From VXYL01 sp965116345 (GTDB lineage Bacteria; Pseudomonadota; Gammaproteobacteria; Pseudomonadales; Azotimanducaceae): a stretch of DNA of 64,000 nucleotides. Shown here in pieces: positions 50,838 to 59,928 of the stretch. The DNA lies in contig OZ220680.1 of NCBI GenBank assembly GCA_965116345.1, positions 1,674,001 through 1,738,000 of the forward strand, written 5' to 3'. The notes beneath the pieces are model-generated. The model was not told the origin of the DNA, made no database searches, and saw only the letters and a program-made list of their open reading frames with translations. The translations under genes were made by a program, and so were the position numbers. Position 1 is the stretch's first letter; every line of letters starts with the position of its first letter.

Positions 50838-52811
50838 GTGACGGAGCAGCACCGGGAACGGCCAGGCGCTGATCGCCCCATGGCGGTGATCGTCCAGCAG
50901 GGGAAGGTTCTCGACTACATCGACGGCGTCACACAGCGCCCGGAGACACCGGAGGAGTACGTCCGGCAGGAGATCGCGAAGTCTCTGGTGCGCGAGTACG
51001 GGTACCAGAAACGCGATGTCTCGGTCGAGTGCACGCTTCGACTCGGAACCCGCCGGCCGCGCGCCGATCTCGTGATCTTCGACGAAGACGACGCGCACGA
51101 CCAAGACCGCGCGAGGATCATCGTCGAGTGCAAGTCGAGGAAGATCAAGCCAACGAGCCGAAAGGACGGCGTGGGACAGTTGCACAGCTACATGGCGGCC
51201 TGCCCGAATGCGGCGTACGGGATGTGGACCAACGGCATCGAGCGATTCTGCTACAGGCGCGTTGACGCCAAAGGAACGGTCCGGTTCCACGAGATCCCGG
51301 ACATTCCGAGCTGGGGAAGTTCGGAGGACGAGGCCGAACGCCCGCGGTTCGATCAGTTGAAGGCCGCGTCGTCGGACGCGTTGCTCTTCGCCTTCCGTCG
51401 CTGTCACAACTACATCGCGGGCAACCAGGGCCTTCAGAAGCCTGAGGCGTTCTGGGAACTGCTCAAGATCATCTTCTGCAAGATCCACGACGAGCGGAGC
51501 TCGGATGAAGTCCAGTTCTATGCAACGTCGAAGGAGCGCGAGGGGCTGAACGGCCGGCTCAAGGCGAAGAAGAGACTCGACCAGCTATTCGGTCAGGTGA
51601 AGGCGGAGTTCCTCACGATCTTCCGCGAGAACGACGCAATCGAACTGAACCCGGAGGTGTTGGCGTACATCGTCAGCCAGATGCAGATGTACTCGCTCCT
51701 CGAAAGCGACATTGACGTCAAGGGACGGGCCTACGAGGAGGTCGTCGGTTCGAATCTCCGTGGGGACCGGGGTGAGTTCTTCACGCCCCGGAACGTGTGC
51801 AAGATGACAGTCGCGATGCTCGATCCCGGCGAACGGCAACTGATCGTCGATCCGGCGTGCGGCACGGGCGGCTTTCTGATCACCGCGATGAACTACGTGA
51901 TCGAGAAGATCAGGGATGCAGAGATCAGCAAGTGGGGCGACATTGATCGCGCGGAGGCCGCGATCCGGGAGCGCGTACAGCGTGTTGCCCGGTCGTTCAT
52001 CGTCGGGATGGACCTGAATCCAAACCTGGTGAAGGCGTCCAAGATGAACATGGTGATGAACAACGACGGCGAGGGCGGGCTGTTCCAGGCGAACTCGCTC
52101 AAAGCGCCTGTGACCTGGGAGGACGAGCTACGGTCGCGAGAGCTGCTCGGCCGCGTTGATCTGATCTTCACGAACCCACCGTTCGGTTCGAAGATCCCCA
52201 TTGACGAGCCGACGATTCTGGAGGCGTATGACCTGGGCCACGTGTGGCACTACGACGACGTAAAGGACCAATGGACACGGACGGAAGCCGTCCAAGCGTC
52301 GCAGCCTCCCGAGGTTCTGTTCATTGAACGTTGCGTTCGACTGCTGAAGCCGGGGTCGGGGCGCTGCGCCATCGTTCTGCCGGACGGCATTCTCGGATCG
52401 CCGGGCTTGGGCTACGTCCGAGAGTGGATGCTCCGCAACACGCGCATTCTGGCGAGCATCGACTTGCACCCGGACACCTTCCAGCCCCACGTCAGCGTCC
52501 AGACAAGCGTTCTCGTGCTGGAGCGGAAATCCGAGGAACAAATCGCTGTGGAGACCGCAGCCGGACGCTTCAACGACTACGACGTGTTCATGGCCGTTGC
52601 CAACCACGTTGGACACGACAAGCGCGGGAACGTCACGTACGTGCGGGATCGTCAGGGCAACGAAATCGTCGAAGAGCTGGACGAGACCCTGAAGGAGTAC
52701 GAGGACGGGCGGGCTGTCTACACGAAACAGCGGACGCTGCGGAAGGTCGTGGACGACAACACGCTGCAGATCGCACAGGCTTTCAGATCGTGGCTGTACG
52801 AGCAAGGCTGA
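50838..52811 (+). CDS. Restriction nuclease-N6 methylase fusion (BcgI-A-like or type I-like)
   Basis: A 657-residue protein. The N-terminal domain is PD-(D/E)xK-like: ADLVIFDEDD with ARIIVECKSRKI (D...ExK), as in HsdR N-terminal domains. The central/C-terminal domain is an adenine methylase with DPACGTGGFL (motif I) and FTNPPFGSK (motif IV, NPPF), as in HsdM. Between them is the N12-type helical part (SLLESDIDVKGRAYEEVVGS). No helicase motor is present. With the specificity gene that overlaps it, this resembles the two-subunit BcgI type IIB arrangement. GTG at 50838 is used; the family boundaries are inferred. Confidence 0.85.
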   Translation: MTEQHRERPGADRPMAVIVQQGKVLDYIDGVTQRPETPEEYVRQEIAKSLVREYGYQKRDVSVECTLRLGTRRPRADLVIFDEDDAHDQDRARIIVECKSRKIKPTSRKDGVGQLHSYMAACPNAAYGMWTNGIERFCYRRVDAKGTVRFHEIPDIPSWGSSEDEAERPRFDQLKAASSDALLFAFRRCHNYIAGNQGLQKPEAFWELLKIIFCKIHDERSSDEVQFYATSKEREGLNGRLKAKKRLDQLFGQVKAEFLTIFRENDAIELNPEVLAYIVSQMQMYSLLESDIDVKGRAYEEVVGSNLRGDRGEFFTPRNVCKMTVAMLDPGERQLIVDPACGTGGFLITAMNYVIEKIRDAEISKWGDIDRAEAAIRERVQRVARSFIVGMDLNPNLVKASKMNMVMNNDGEGGLFQANSLKAPVTWEDELRSRELLGRVDLIFTNPPFGSKIPIDEPTILEAYDLGHVWHYDDVKDQWTRTEAVQASQPPEVLFIERCVRLLKPGSGRCAIVLPDGILGSPGLGYVREWMLRNTRILASIDLHPDTFQPHVSVQTSVLVLERKSEEQIAVETAAGRFNDYDVFMAVANHVGHDKRGNVTYVRDRQGNEIVEELDETLKEYEDGRAVYTKQRTLRKVVDDNTLQIAQAFRSWLYEQG

Positions 52812-54238
52812 GCGCACCGCAGGAGTTTCGGACGGAGTGGCCTTGGCACTCCGTTCGATCGGCGTCGCTAAAAGCCTCGCTGCTGTTCCAGTCGGAACGA
52901 AGGCTCGAGGCCGGGGCGTACCTGGGAGAGGGGTATGCGACTCGGCTGGCGATCGAGTCGAAGGCGTCGGGGTGGACACCACTGTCGGAAGTGGCGCGGA
53001 CGTGGCAACCGTCGCGGCTCAAGGGAATCCAGATCGACCGTGAGTACGGTACACCGTTCCTTACGGCAACGCAGGTTTTCGATGTGCGGCCGACGCCGAG
53101 AAAGTGGCTCGCCATTGAAAGGACGCCGGATCGCGGCGACCGGTTTGCGGCTCACGGGGAGATTCTCCTTACGCGGTCTGGGAACGTAGGCCGGGCAACG
53201 TTGGCCCACTTGACGGCCAAGGATGTCCTGATTTCGGACGATCTCCTCCGTTTCGACTTCAAGGAAGAGGGTTGGTGGGGATGGACCTATGCATACCTGC
53301 GCGCTCCTACCGTGCGCAAGATGATGAAGGCCGCGCAGTACGGGCACATCATCAAGCATCTTGAGACGCATCATCTCGATTCGCTGCCTATCGTCTGCGT
53401 GGAAGCCCGGCAAAGGGCTCGGTTCGAGGCCGAGGCCAAGGAGATCGTGAACCTGCGAGACCGGGCGTACGAATTGACGCTCGAGACCGAGGCTGTGTTC
53501 GAGAGGGCGTTCGGCGCATTCGATACGACCGATGTGGGCGAAACGGGCTTCACCTCCCGGGCAAGCGGGATGTTCTCAAGACGTCGGCGGTTGGATGCAT
53601 GGCATCACAACCCGTCCGTGAAGGCGCTGGGAGTTCACCTCGAGAGGCAAGCGAAGGGGTGGAGCCGGATCATCGAGCTTGGATTCGACGTGTGGTTGCC
53701 TACGCGCTTTCGAAGAGTCGCGGCACGCGACGGGGTCGAATTCCTTGACAGCTCGGATCTATTCGAGATCAATCCCGACATCACGAAACGAATCGCTGAT
53801 CGAGACTTCGGCGATTCGCATAACGGAAGGGTGGCGGCCGGTTGGATTCTCCTGGCACGATCAGGGCAGATCTACGGGATCAACGGGTCCGCGATGCTGA
53901 GTGGTCAGCGTCACGAGCAGAAGGTCATCTCCGATGACATCATCCGAATCGCACCGCGCGAGCCGAAGTGCCGATTGGGGTACCTGCTGATGGCATTGAG
54001 CCATCCGACGCTTGGGCGTCCACGCGTGAAGGCGCTGCCATATGGCTCGAGCATCCCCCATATTGAAGTAGGCGACGTGCAGAATCTCACTGTCCCGAGG
54101 TTAGATGAACGGGTCGAAACGGACATAGCCGACCGAGTCGAGGAGGCGGCGAGCTTGCGAGATCGGGCCGACCAGCTCGAAACGCGGTTGGCGGCGTCCG
54201 CGGAGGCGGAAGTTCAGCGGTTCGCCAGCGGTGCGTGA
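52790..54238 (+). CDS. Restriction-modification specificity subunit (HsdS-like)
   Basis: A 482-residue protein with two target-recognition-like halves. Each has the beta-strand/loop pattern ILLTRSGNVGRATLAH and ILLARSGQIYGI and ends in a long helical spacer (ERARFEAEAKEIVNLRDRAY-type; EEAASLRDRADQLETRL). This is the HsdS dimer-of-repeats fold that reads a bipartite DNA target. GTG at 52790 overlaps the methylase gene by 22 bases; no better in-frame start was found, so the start is uncertain. An inverted repeat follows the stop. Confidence 0.82.
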   Translation: MAVRARLSAPQEFRTEWPWHSVRSASLKASLLFQSERRLEAGAYLGEGYATRLAIESKASGWTPLSEVARTWQPSRLKGIQIDREYGTPFLTATQVFDVRPTPRKWLAIERTPDRGDRFAAHGEILLTRSGNVGRATLAHLTAKDVLISDDLLRFDFKEEGWWGWTYAYLRAPTVRKMMKAAQYGHIIKHLETHHLDSLPIVCVEARQRARFEAEAKEIVNLRDRAYELTLETEAVFERAFGAFDTTDVGETGFTSRASGMFSRRRRLDAWHHNPSVKALGVHLERQAKGWSRIIELGFDVWLPTRFRRVAARDGVEFLDSSDLFEINPDITKRIADRDFGDSHNGRVAAGWILLARSGQIYGINGSAMLSGQRHEQKVISDDIIRIAPREPKCRLGYLLMALSHPTLGRPRVKALPYGSSIPHIEVGDVQNLTVPRLDERVETDIADRVEEAASLRDRADQLETRLAASAEAEVQRFASGA

Positions 54239-54252
54239 GGCATCGCCCTGTT

Positions 54253-54326
54253 GCGCCCCGTCACTACCGCGACGGCGCCTGTCGCGGACGTGATGTTGGC
54301 GGCGGAATCCGGTAGTGACGGGGCGC
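54253..54326. terminator. 17-bp perfect inverted repeat after the specificity gene
   Basis: GCGCCCCGTCACTACCG at 54253-54269 is complementary to 54310-54326. The 40-base spacer is GC-rich. It sits 14 bases after the specificity gene stop and could end its transcript or be an older mobile-element end. Confidence 0.55.
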
Positions 54327-54375
54327 TAAACGGCGCTGGAGCGCAGCCGCGGCAAGGCTGCTAAGCATTCTGTTC

Positions 54376-55543
54376 TGTTCTAGCTCAGACACATATGGCA
54401 CTCGGCGGGCGATAGTCGGCCAGAGCGGCACCGGACACGGGTAGCCCCGCGCCGGTGCCGGATCGGGTAGCCTCCAGTGAAGACCAATCCACTGGGCAAG
54501 GAGACCCGAACCATGAACATAGAGTCCATGCGCGTGCGATCGTACCGCAGCTTCAAGGTCGACGATCGGATTCCGGAAGGGGCGGCGGAGCGCTACCGGA
54601 CGCTGAAGGCGTACCGGAGACTGCGGGAGGCGGGATGCGGCGAGGCGGTGGCCTTGGAGCAGCTCGGGATCAGCCGACGCACGCTGTATCGGTGGCAGGC
54701 CGCGCTGGCCGCGCGCGGCCAGCGCGGGCTGGCGCCGAAGTCGACCCGTCCGCACCGGGTCCGTCGGCGGTCGTACCGGGCGAAGGACGTCAAGGCGGTG
54801 TTGGACGTGCGCCGCAAGTACCCGTTCATGGGCAAGGCGCGCATCCAGGCGATGCTGGCCCGCCGGGGTCTCGAGCTGAGCGTGTCCACCGTCGGTCGGA
54901 TCATCGAACGGGCCCTGGCGGCCGGGGCGATCCGCCGCGCGTCCTTCTGCGAGGGGCGGGTGAAGCCCAAGCGGCGGCGGCGCTTCGCGAAGTGGGCCAG
55001 ACGCTGGAAGTACGGTTCCAAGGCCCGTCGGGCGGGGGAACTGGTGCAGGTGGACCACATGACCTACGCCTGCGACGGACGCACGTTGAAGGAGTTCCGG
55101 GCCGTCTGTCCGGTGTCCAGGTTCATGGTCACGCGGGTCTATTCGCGGGCCACCGCCGGCAATGCCAGGCGCTTCCTGATGGACCTTCTCGGCACGCTGC
55201 CGTTCCCGCTGCTGTCCGTCCAGGTGGACGGCGGCGGCGAGTTCATGGCCGAGTTCGAGGACACCTGCGAGCAACTCGGCGTCCCGCTGCACGTCCTGCC
55301 GCCGCGCAGACCCCAGTGGAACGGCGTCGTCGAGCGTACCAACCGCTCGGCGAGAGCCGAGTTCTGGAGCCTCTACGACGGCCCCTTGACCGTCGCGGAC
55401 GTCAGCCGCGACCTCGCCAGGTACGAGTTCTTCTTCAACTACGAACGACCGCACGCCGCGCTCGCACACAAAACCCCCAACGAGTACCTTGTCGCCTTGG
55501 AGGCTGCCTGACCAACCAGTGCCAAAGGTACTGAGCCAGTACA
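54376..55543 (+). mobile_element. IS481-family insertion sequence, intact (about 1168 bp)
   Basis: The left end begins TGTTCTAGCTCAG at 54376 and the right end, read on the minus strand from 55543, begins TGTACTGGCTCAG; beyond this both carry TGGCACT after a similar spacing, so they are imperfect terminal inverted repeats. The flanking TGTTC at 54371-54375 and 55544-55548 is a 5-bp target duplication. One transposase gene fills the interior. Coherent ends and the duplication indicate a fairly recent insertion. Confidence 0.85.
54513..55511 (+). CDS. IS481-family transposase
   Basis: A 332-residue DDE transposase. The N-terminal helix-turn-helix region has LREAGCGEAVALEQLGISRR and the catalytic core shows VQVDHMTYA, SVQVDGGGEF and QWNGVVERTNRS (D, D, E), ending with FNYERPHAALAHKTPNEYL, which is typical of IS481/IS3-like integrase cores. 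ATG at 54513 has AAGGAG upstream. It is uninterrupted, so the element may be active. Confidence 0.93.
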   Translation: MNIESMRVRSYRSFKVDDRIPEGAAERYRTLKAYRRLREAGCGEAVALEQLGISRRTLYRWQAALAARGQRGLAPKSTRPHRVRRRSYRAKDVKAVLDVRRKYPFMGKARIQAMLARRGLELSVSTVGRIIERALAAGAIRRASFCEGRVKPKRRRRFAKWARRWKYGSKARRAGELVQVDHMTYACDGRTLKEFRAVCPVSRFMVTRVYSRATAGNARRFLMDLLGTLPFPLLSVQVDGGGEFMAEFEDTCEQLGVPLHVLPPRRPQWNGVVERTNRSARAEFWSLYDGPLTVADVSRDLARYEFFFNYERPHAALAHKTPNEYLVALEAA

Positions 55544-56433
55544 TGTTCTGGTGCCACCTTGGTGCCGGGTGTATTCTGACGCCGTCCATTTGTGGCCCTG
55601 CGGCCGCGTGGTCGGGAGGAGACGCCCGGCAGACTGGACGACAGACGGCCGGTGGAAGTCCGGCGCGGGCGCGGCAGCCGTAGCTTGCGGCTGACGACGC
55701 CCAGGTGCCGTTTCCGGGATGGTAGCGCATTCTGGAATGTTCCGGGGTGATGCACCGGCAGGTACGGATTGGCCACGTTGCCGCATTTCAGGCGACGGGG
55801 GCGAATCGAGACGGATGCGCCAGGCCGTGACAGGATCGGCTGTAAGTGACATCCGGACGCGGCAGCGCGGCGGCCTCGTGAGGCCATAGGAAGGCTCGCG
55901 GGGCACGACGGGACCAAGCAGAGTCCTTGATCGAAACGGAACTGTCGCGGCGAGCGAGGTAGTGGCGGCGGCCAGGGAGGCATCCCCGGCCGTTCGGTAG
56001 AGAGACACCGTGGCCACCACGCCATCGACGCCGAACAAGAGACCGCCGGTCGATGTCGCAAGACACGCCGCGGTCGCCGCAAGCGACGGCACGGCAACTG
56101 CATCTTTTGGGGCTGCACGCAGCAATGCGGGTTCGCATCGTCCTCGTCGAAGGACGGCGGATCGCCCAGCAAAACTGAACCGCACGCCGGCCCGGGCTGC
56201 TTGACGCGGCGCCGGGCGCGGCAGATTCCCTTCCGTTCCTCCCGAAAAAACTTCCAGAGGCGCACCCGGCACCGCACGGGCGCACGGCGTTCCGCGCGGT
56301 CTTCCGTTTATCGAATGCTCAACACGCGGCCTTTGACGGGTCCCGGACACCGGCTATAGCGTGCCAACCAGGGGAGGACGTTGCCCGGCCGTCTGCCGGG
56401 GATGGCGAGGTCGCCAAGTGAGACGGAGGTTGC
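55544..56433. other. Gap of about 890 bp without a recognised gene
   Basis: Long open frames on the minus strand (for example 55439-56350) exist, but their products are Pro/Arg/Ala-rich, match no family I know and overlap the IS element, so I treat them as spurious. The stretch may contain the remains of a gene disrupted by the IS. The recombinase ribosome-binding site GGAGG at 56425 belongs to the next gene. Confidence 0.45.
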
Positions 56434-57297
56434 GTGCGCGACCTGAACTACGACCTGAAGCGCTTGCAGGCGGCGCACGACGACGGCTCCCACGGCACGC
56501 GCACGGCGCGCTCCTACACGCTCGCGCAGATCGCGGACACCTTGCACGATCTCGGCTTCAAGGGCCTGCGGGCGACCGGGCTGAAGCGCAAGCACGTCGC
56601 GGCGCTGGTGAAGGAATGGAAGCGCCAGGGGCGCTCCATCGGCACGGTGAAGAACCGCATGGCGCACGTGCGCTGGTGGGCGAAACACATCGGCCGTCCG
56701 GGCGTGGTGCCGGTCAACGCCGCGCTGGGCATCGCCAACCGCGAGTACGTGACCAACGAGGACAAGAGCCAGATGCTCGATCCAGAGAAGCTGGCGCTCG
56801 TCAAGGACGCCCATGTCGCCATGGCGCTGCGCCTCGAGGCGGCGTTCGGCCTGCGCCGCGAGGAGGCGATCAAGTTCACCCCCGCGCGCGACGACCGGGG
56901 CGACCGCATCCGGCTTAAGGGCTCGACCACCAAGGGCGGCAGGCCGCGCGAGGTGCCGGTACTGAGGGACGGCCAGCGCAGGCTGCTCGACGAGGCGCGC
57001 CGCCTGGTCGGGAGCGGCGCGCTGATCCCGCCGGAGCGCAACTACCGGCAGCAACTCAAGGTGTACGAGAGCCAGACCCGGACGGTGGGCCTGTACCGCA
57101 TGCACGGGCTGAGGCACCACTATGCCCAATCCCGCTACGAGGAGATCACGGGCTGGAAGGCGCCGGCGGCCGGGGGACCGCCACAGCGGTCGCTGACGGG
57201 GGCGAGACGGCGGATCGACACCGAAGCGCGGCAGACGATCGCGGCGGAACTAGGCCACGGGAGACGCGAGGTGTCGTCGATTTATGTTGGTCGCTGA
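56434..57297 (+). CDS. Tyrosine recombinase, integrase-domain type
   Basis: A 287-residue tyrosine recombinase. The N-terminal SAM-like domain has LNYDLKRLQAAHDDGSHGTR; the catalytic domain has GLRREEAIKF (Arg), MHGLRHHYAQSRYEE (HxxR), and LGHGRREVSSIYV (His and Tyr). This is the integrase-like group found in integrative conjugative elements (Phage_int_SAM_2/Integrase_1-like). GTG at 56434 has GGAGG upstream. It is distinct from the other integrase at 58603, so two mobility modules meet here. Confidence 0.85.
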   Translation: MRDLNYDLKRLQAAHDDGSHGTRTARSYTLAQIADTLHDLGFKGLRATGLKRKHVAALVKEWKRQGRSIGTVKNRMAHVRWWAKHIGRPGVVPVNAALGIANREYVTNEDKSQMLDPEKLALVKDAHVAMALRLEAAFGLRREEAIKFTPARDDRGDRIRLKGSTTKGGRPREVPVLRDGQRRLLDEARRLVGSGALIPPERNYRQQLKVYESQTRTVGLYRMHGLRHHYAQSRYEEITGWKAPAAGGPPQRSLTGARRRIDTEARQTIAAELGHGRREVSSIYVGR

Positions 57298-57383
57298 TGC
57301 CGGGGCCGGGTCGTCGTTCGGGGGCGGAGGAAGGGACCGGGACGCGCAACCGCGACATTGCGCGTCCCGACGAAGCCGCGGGA

Positions 57384-57923
57384 TCAGTAGCGATGGAAGC
57401 GCCTACCATCGTCGTACATCGACTGCTCCCATTCGCGCTCCTGCTTCGGCACAGGGTCTGGTAGCGGTGCCCAGTAGCCTGCGGAAGGTTCCCTCGGCGG
57501 GCGGGCGTTCCATGGCGACACGCCCATGTCGAGGTTGCTCGCACGGTGCGCTCTGTCGGGCTTGGCCGCGAACTCGTCGATGACGGCCGAGTCCTTGGCG
57601 TCCTGGCGCTTCTGCGCGCGCTCGGCGTCGCGGTCTTCGCGGCACCGCAGGCAGAGGAAGTCGCCTTCGAGCCTCTTGCGGTAGGCGCATCTGCGGCAGC
57701 CACCTTCGGCGACCAAAGCGGCGCGGCGACGCTTGCAGGATTTCGCTCTGCGGATGCGGCAGGCGTCGCACGACTTGGCGTACTCGCCGTTGGCCTTGAG
57801 GGATGCGGGCTTCCGGCAACGGGGTTGGCAACACTGGGGTGGTTCGCGGCGCATGACAGCGGGCGGGACGAAGCCCTCGGGGAGCTTGCCGCTCCACTGG
57901 GCGACGAGGGTCTGAAGGTCCAT
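57384..57923 (-). CDS. Cys-rich putative zinc-binding protein of the island
   Basis: A 179-residue basic protein with several cysteine pairs (CCQPRC, CDAC, CRRC, CLRC), suggesting two or three small zinc modules, and an acidic-aromatic tail. I recognise no family. ATG at 57923 has ACAGGAG upstream. Its first nine codons plus leader recur at 48353-48400, where the gene is broken. It lies between two recombinase genes; it may be a regulator or excision factor, but no such motif is seen. Confidence 0.6.
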   Translation of the reverse strand: MDLQTLVAQWSGKLPEGFVPPAVMRREPPQCCQPRCRKPASLKANGEYAKSCDACRIRRAKSCKRRRAALVAEGGCRRCAYRKRLEGDFLCLRCREDRDAERAQKRQDAKDSAVIDEFAAKPDRAHRASNLDMGVSPWNARPPREPSAGYWAPLPDPVPKQEREWEQSMYDDGRRFHRY

Positions 57924-58602
57924 GTCGGTCTCCTGTCAGGTTGTTGCCGACGCGGGAGTGCGTCGGCCTGGACAGGCGGCACGCGCGCGCAGCGCGGTCA
58001 CCTCGCGCGAGCGAGGTCGGAGCGCAGCGGAGAACCCGCAAGGGTTGACCGGGCGAGCACGCGTGGCACGCTGGCGCACAAGACGGACGACCGAACTGTG
58101 TCGATCACAGCGGCAGGGGCGATAGACGGGGACGCTGCCGAGTGGTGCCGACGGCATTGCGCGTGGCTGTTGCGATTGCTGGGCGAAGCGGCCTGCCGCT
58201 CGGATATGGCGCGGCAACGCGGCCAACCGGCGTGTTGGTCTAATGCGGAGCTGTCAGCGCGGCCTCGCCGCCCAGAGGGCGGAAGCGCGAGGGACCGTCA
58301 CCCGCATGGGCAGAGACCGCGCCAGCGGGCTCGGGTCGCCGTAGGCGACTAGGGCCCGGTCCCGCCAGGGACGCGCCCTCCCCGGATCCGGCAACGACGG
58401 CATGGCCCGTCCAGGCCCCGCATTCCGGATGGACCACCGGACCAGCAATGCAAGTCCGCTATTCCGCGACAGGTCGCGGGCAGGATCGCTCGCCGCGAAG
58501 GCAGGGAGCGTATGGTCGCTTCCGCCGCGTCAAGGGTGCGCGCCCGGCGCGAGCCGGGCGCCCTGCCGGCCCTTGACCCGGCTTCGGCGGATTCGAGGGC
58601 TC
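57924..58602. other. Conserved non-coding region between Cys-rich gene and integrase
   Basis: The 679-bp stretch has no convincing gene. About 550 bp is shared with 48381-48930 at high identity, with insertions and deletions that do not keep a frame, so conservation is probably by recent duplication. A GACGC/GCGTC hairpin precedes the Cys-rich gene leader. A non-coding RNA or regulatory region is possible. Confidence 0.5.
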
Positions 58603-59772
58603 TCAAGCGACGTAGGCGGCCCAGTCGGCCATCAGCCGGCGGCGCCGGTCGAACAGGTCGGTGCGGCGGTAGGCCGCTTCGACGCGGTCGGTATTGACGT
58701 GGGCCAGGGCGATCTCGCACACCTCGCGCGGCGCGTCCGTGCATTCCGCGGCCCAGTCCCGGAAGCTGGACCGGAACCCGTGCGGCACGGCGTCGATCTC
58801 CAGATCCCGCGCCAGCCCGGCCAGCGACGTCTGGTGCAGCACCAGTCCCCGGGGCGACGGAAAGACGATGCCGCCCTCGTCCGCCAAGGCGCCGGCTTCG
58901 TCGAGGACTTCCAGGGCGCGGTCCGCCAGCGGCACCCGGTGCTCGCGGCCTGCCTTCATGCGCTCGCCGGGGATCGTCCAGACCGCGCCCTCGCAATCGA
59001 TCTCGTCCCACAGCGCGCCGCGGACCTCGCCGGAGCGTGCGGCGGTCAGCACGAGGAACTCGAACGCGAGCCGCGTGCCGATGTGTGCATCGGCATGGCG
59101 GATGTGTCGAAGGGCCGCGCCCACCTCGGCGTGCGGCAGCGCCCGCTGGTGCTTCTGGACGGCACCGCTCTTCGGCAGCGCCGCGCCGAGCGCCTCCCCT
59201 GCGGGGTTGTCCGGCCGGTGGCCCTGCGCGACGGCCCACTTCATCACGGCGCCGATGCGCTGCCGGATGCGCTTGGCGGTGACGTGCTTCGACGACCAGA
59301 TGGGCGTGAGGATCGCCATGACGTCCGCGGTGGTCACCTCGTCCACCCGCTTGGACCCGATGCGGGGGAACGCGTAGGTCGTCAGGGTGGCGCGCCACTG
59401 GTGCTCCGAGCTGGAGCGGTCCTTCCAGTTCTGGGCGTGGATGGCGATGACGGTCTCCAGCGCCTGCGCGAAGGTCGGCACGCCGCGGGGGGAGCCGCCG
59501 CGCGGATCGCGGCCGTCGGCGATGGCGCGGGCGTTCTCGAGCGCCCGCTCGCGGGCCTTGGCGAGCGTGACGACGGGATAGCGCCCGAGGCCGAGGCTGG
59601 TGGGCCTGCCGCCGATGCGGACGTACTGCGTCCAGGACTTGGTGAAGCCGCCGTGCGAGGCGGGACGGACCCGGAGGCTCAACCCGAGCCCGCCGCGGCC
59701 GTCGCCGTAGCGACCGGGAGCCTTGACGTTCTTCGCGAACGTCGGGGTCAGCATGAGGGGTCTGATCTTCAT
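58603..59772 (-). CDS. P4-type tyrosine integrase
   Basis: A 389-residue site-specific recombinase with an N-terminal DUF4102-like arm-binding domain (RYGDGRGGLGLSLRVRPASH, GLGRYPVVTLAKAREREL-like) and a catalytic domain with AARSGEVRGAL (Arg), PHGFRSSFRDWAAE (HxxR), LAHVNTDRVEAAY (His, Tyr). It is intact, unlike its copy at 48927-49514. ATG at 59772. The att-like segment and the 3' end of the oxygenase fusion gene lie about 90 bp upstream, which points to the target site used by this enzyme. Confidence 0.93.
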   Translation of the reverse strand: MKIRPLMLTPTFAKNVKAPGRYGDGRGGLGLSLRVRPASHGGFTKSWTQYVRIGGRPTSLGLGRYPVVTLAKARERALENARAIADGRDPRGGSPRGVPTFAQALETVIAIHAQNWKDRSSSEHQWRATLTTYAFPRIGSKRVDEVTTADVMAILTPIWSSKHVTAKRIRQRIGAVMKWAVAQGHRPDNPAGEALGAALPKSGAVQKHQRALPHAEVGAALRHIRHADAHIGTRLAFEFLVLTAARSGEVRGALWDEIDCEGAVWTIPGERMKAGREHRVPLADRALEVLDEAGALADEGGIVFPSPRGLVLHQTSLAGLARDLEIDAVPHGFRSSFRDWAAECTDAPREVCEIALAHVNTDRVEAAYRRTDLFDRRRRLMADWAAYVA

Positions 59773-59851
59773 TTGTTTGGTTACTCCGTTCGTTACAAAC
59801 CAGAAATTGACGGAGTGTGCCCCGGTGACCCGTTAAGCGCCAAAAACTAAA

Positions 59852-59928
59852 TGTTTATCAGAAGGTTAAGGAAACTTCGGAAACGTCCCGAAACGCCCTA
59901 AAACCCCAGATGCGCTGACCACTGGTCC
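59852..59928. other. Att-like duplication, right
   Basis: The segment from 59861 matches 49514-49580; the first 22 bases also match 46273-46294 at 20 of 22 positions. It ends within the last codons of the oxygenase fusion gene (59898-61016). An integration site at the 3' end of a gene next to an integrase is a common island layout. The crossover point is not defined. Confidence 0.5.

Noticed and set aside
55439..56350. Long minus-strand frames after the IS element
   Set aside because: They run into the IS, have low-complexity Ala/Arg/Pro composition and match no family I know.
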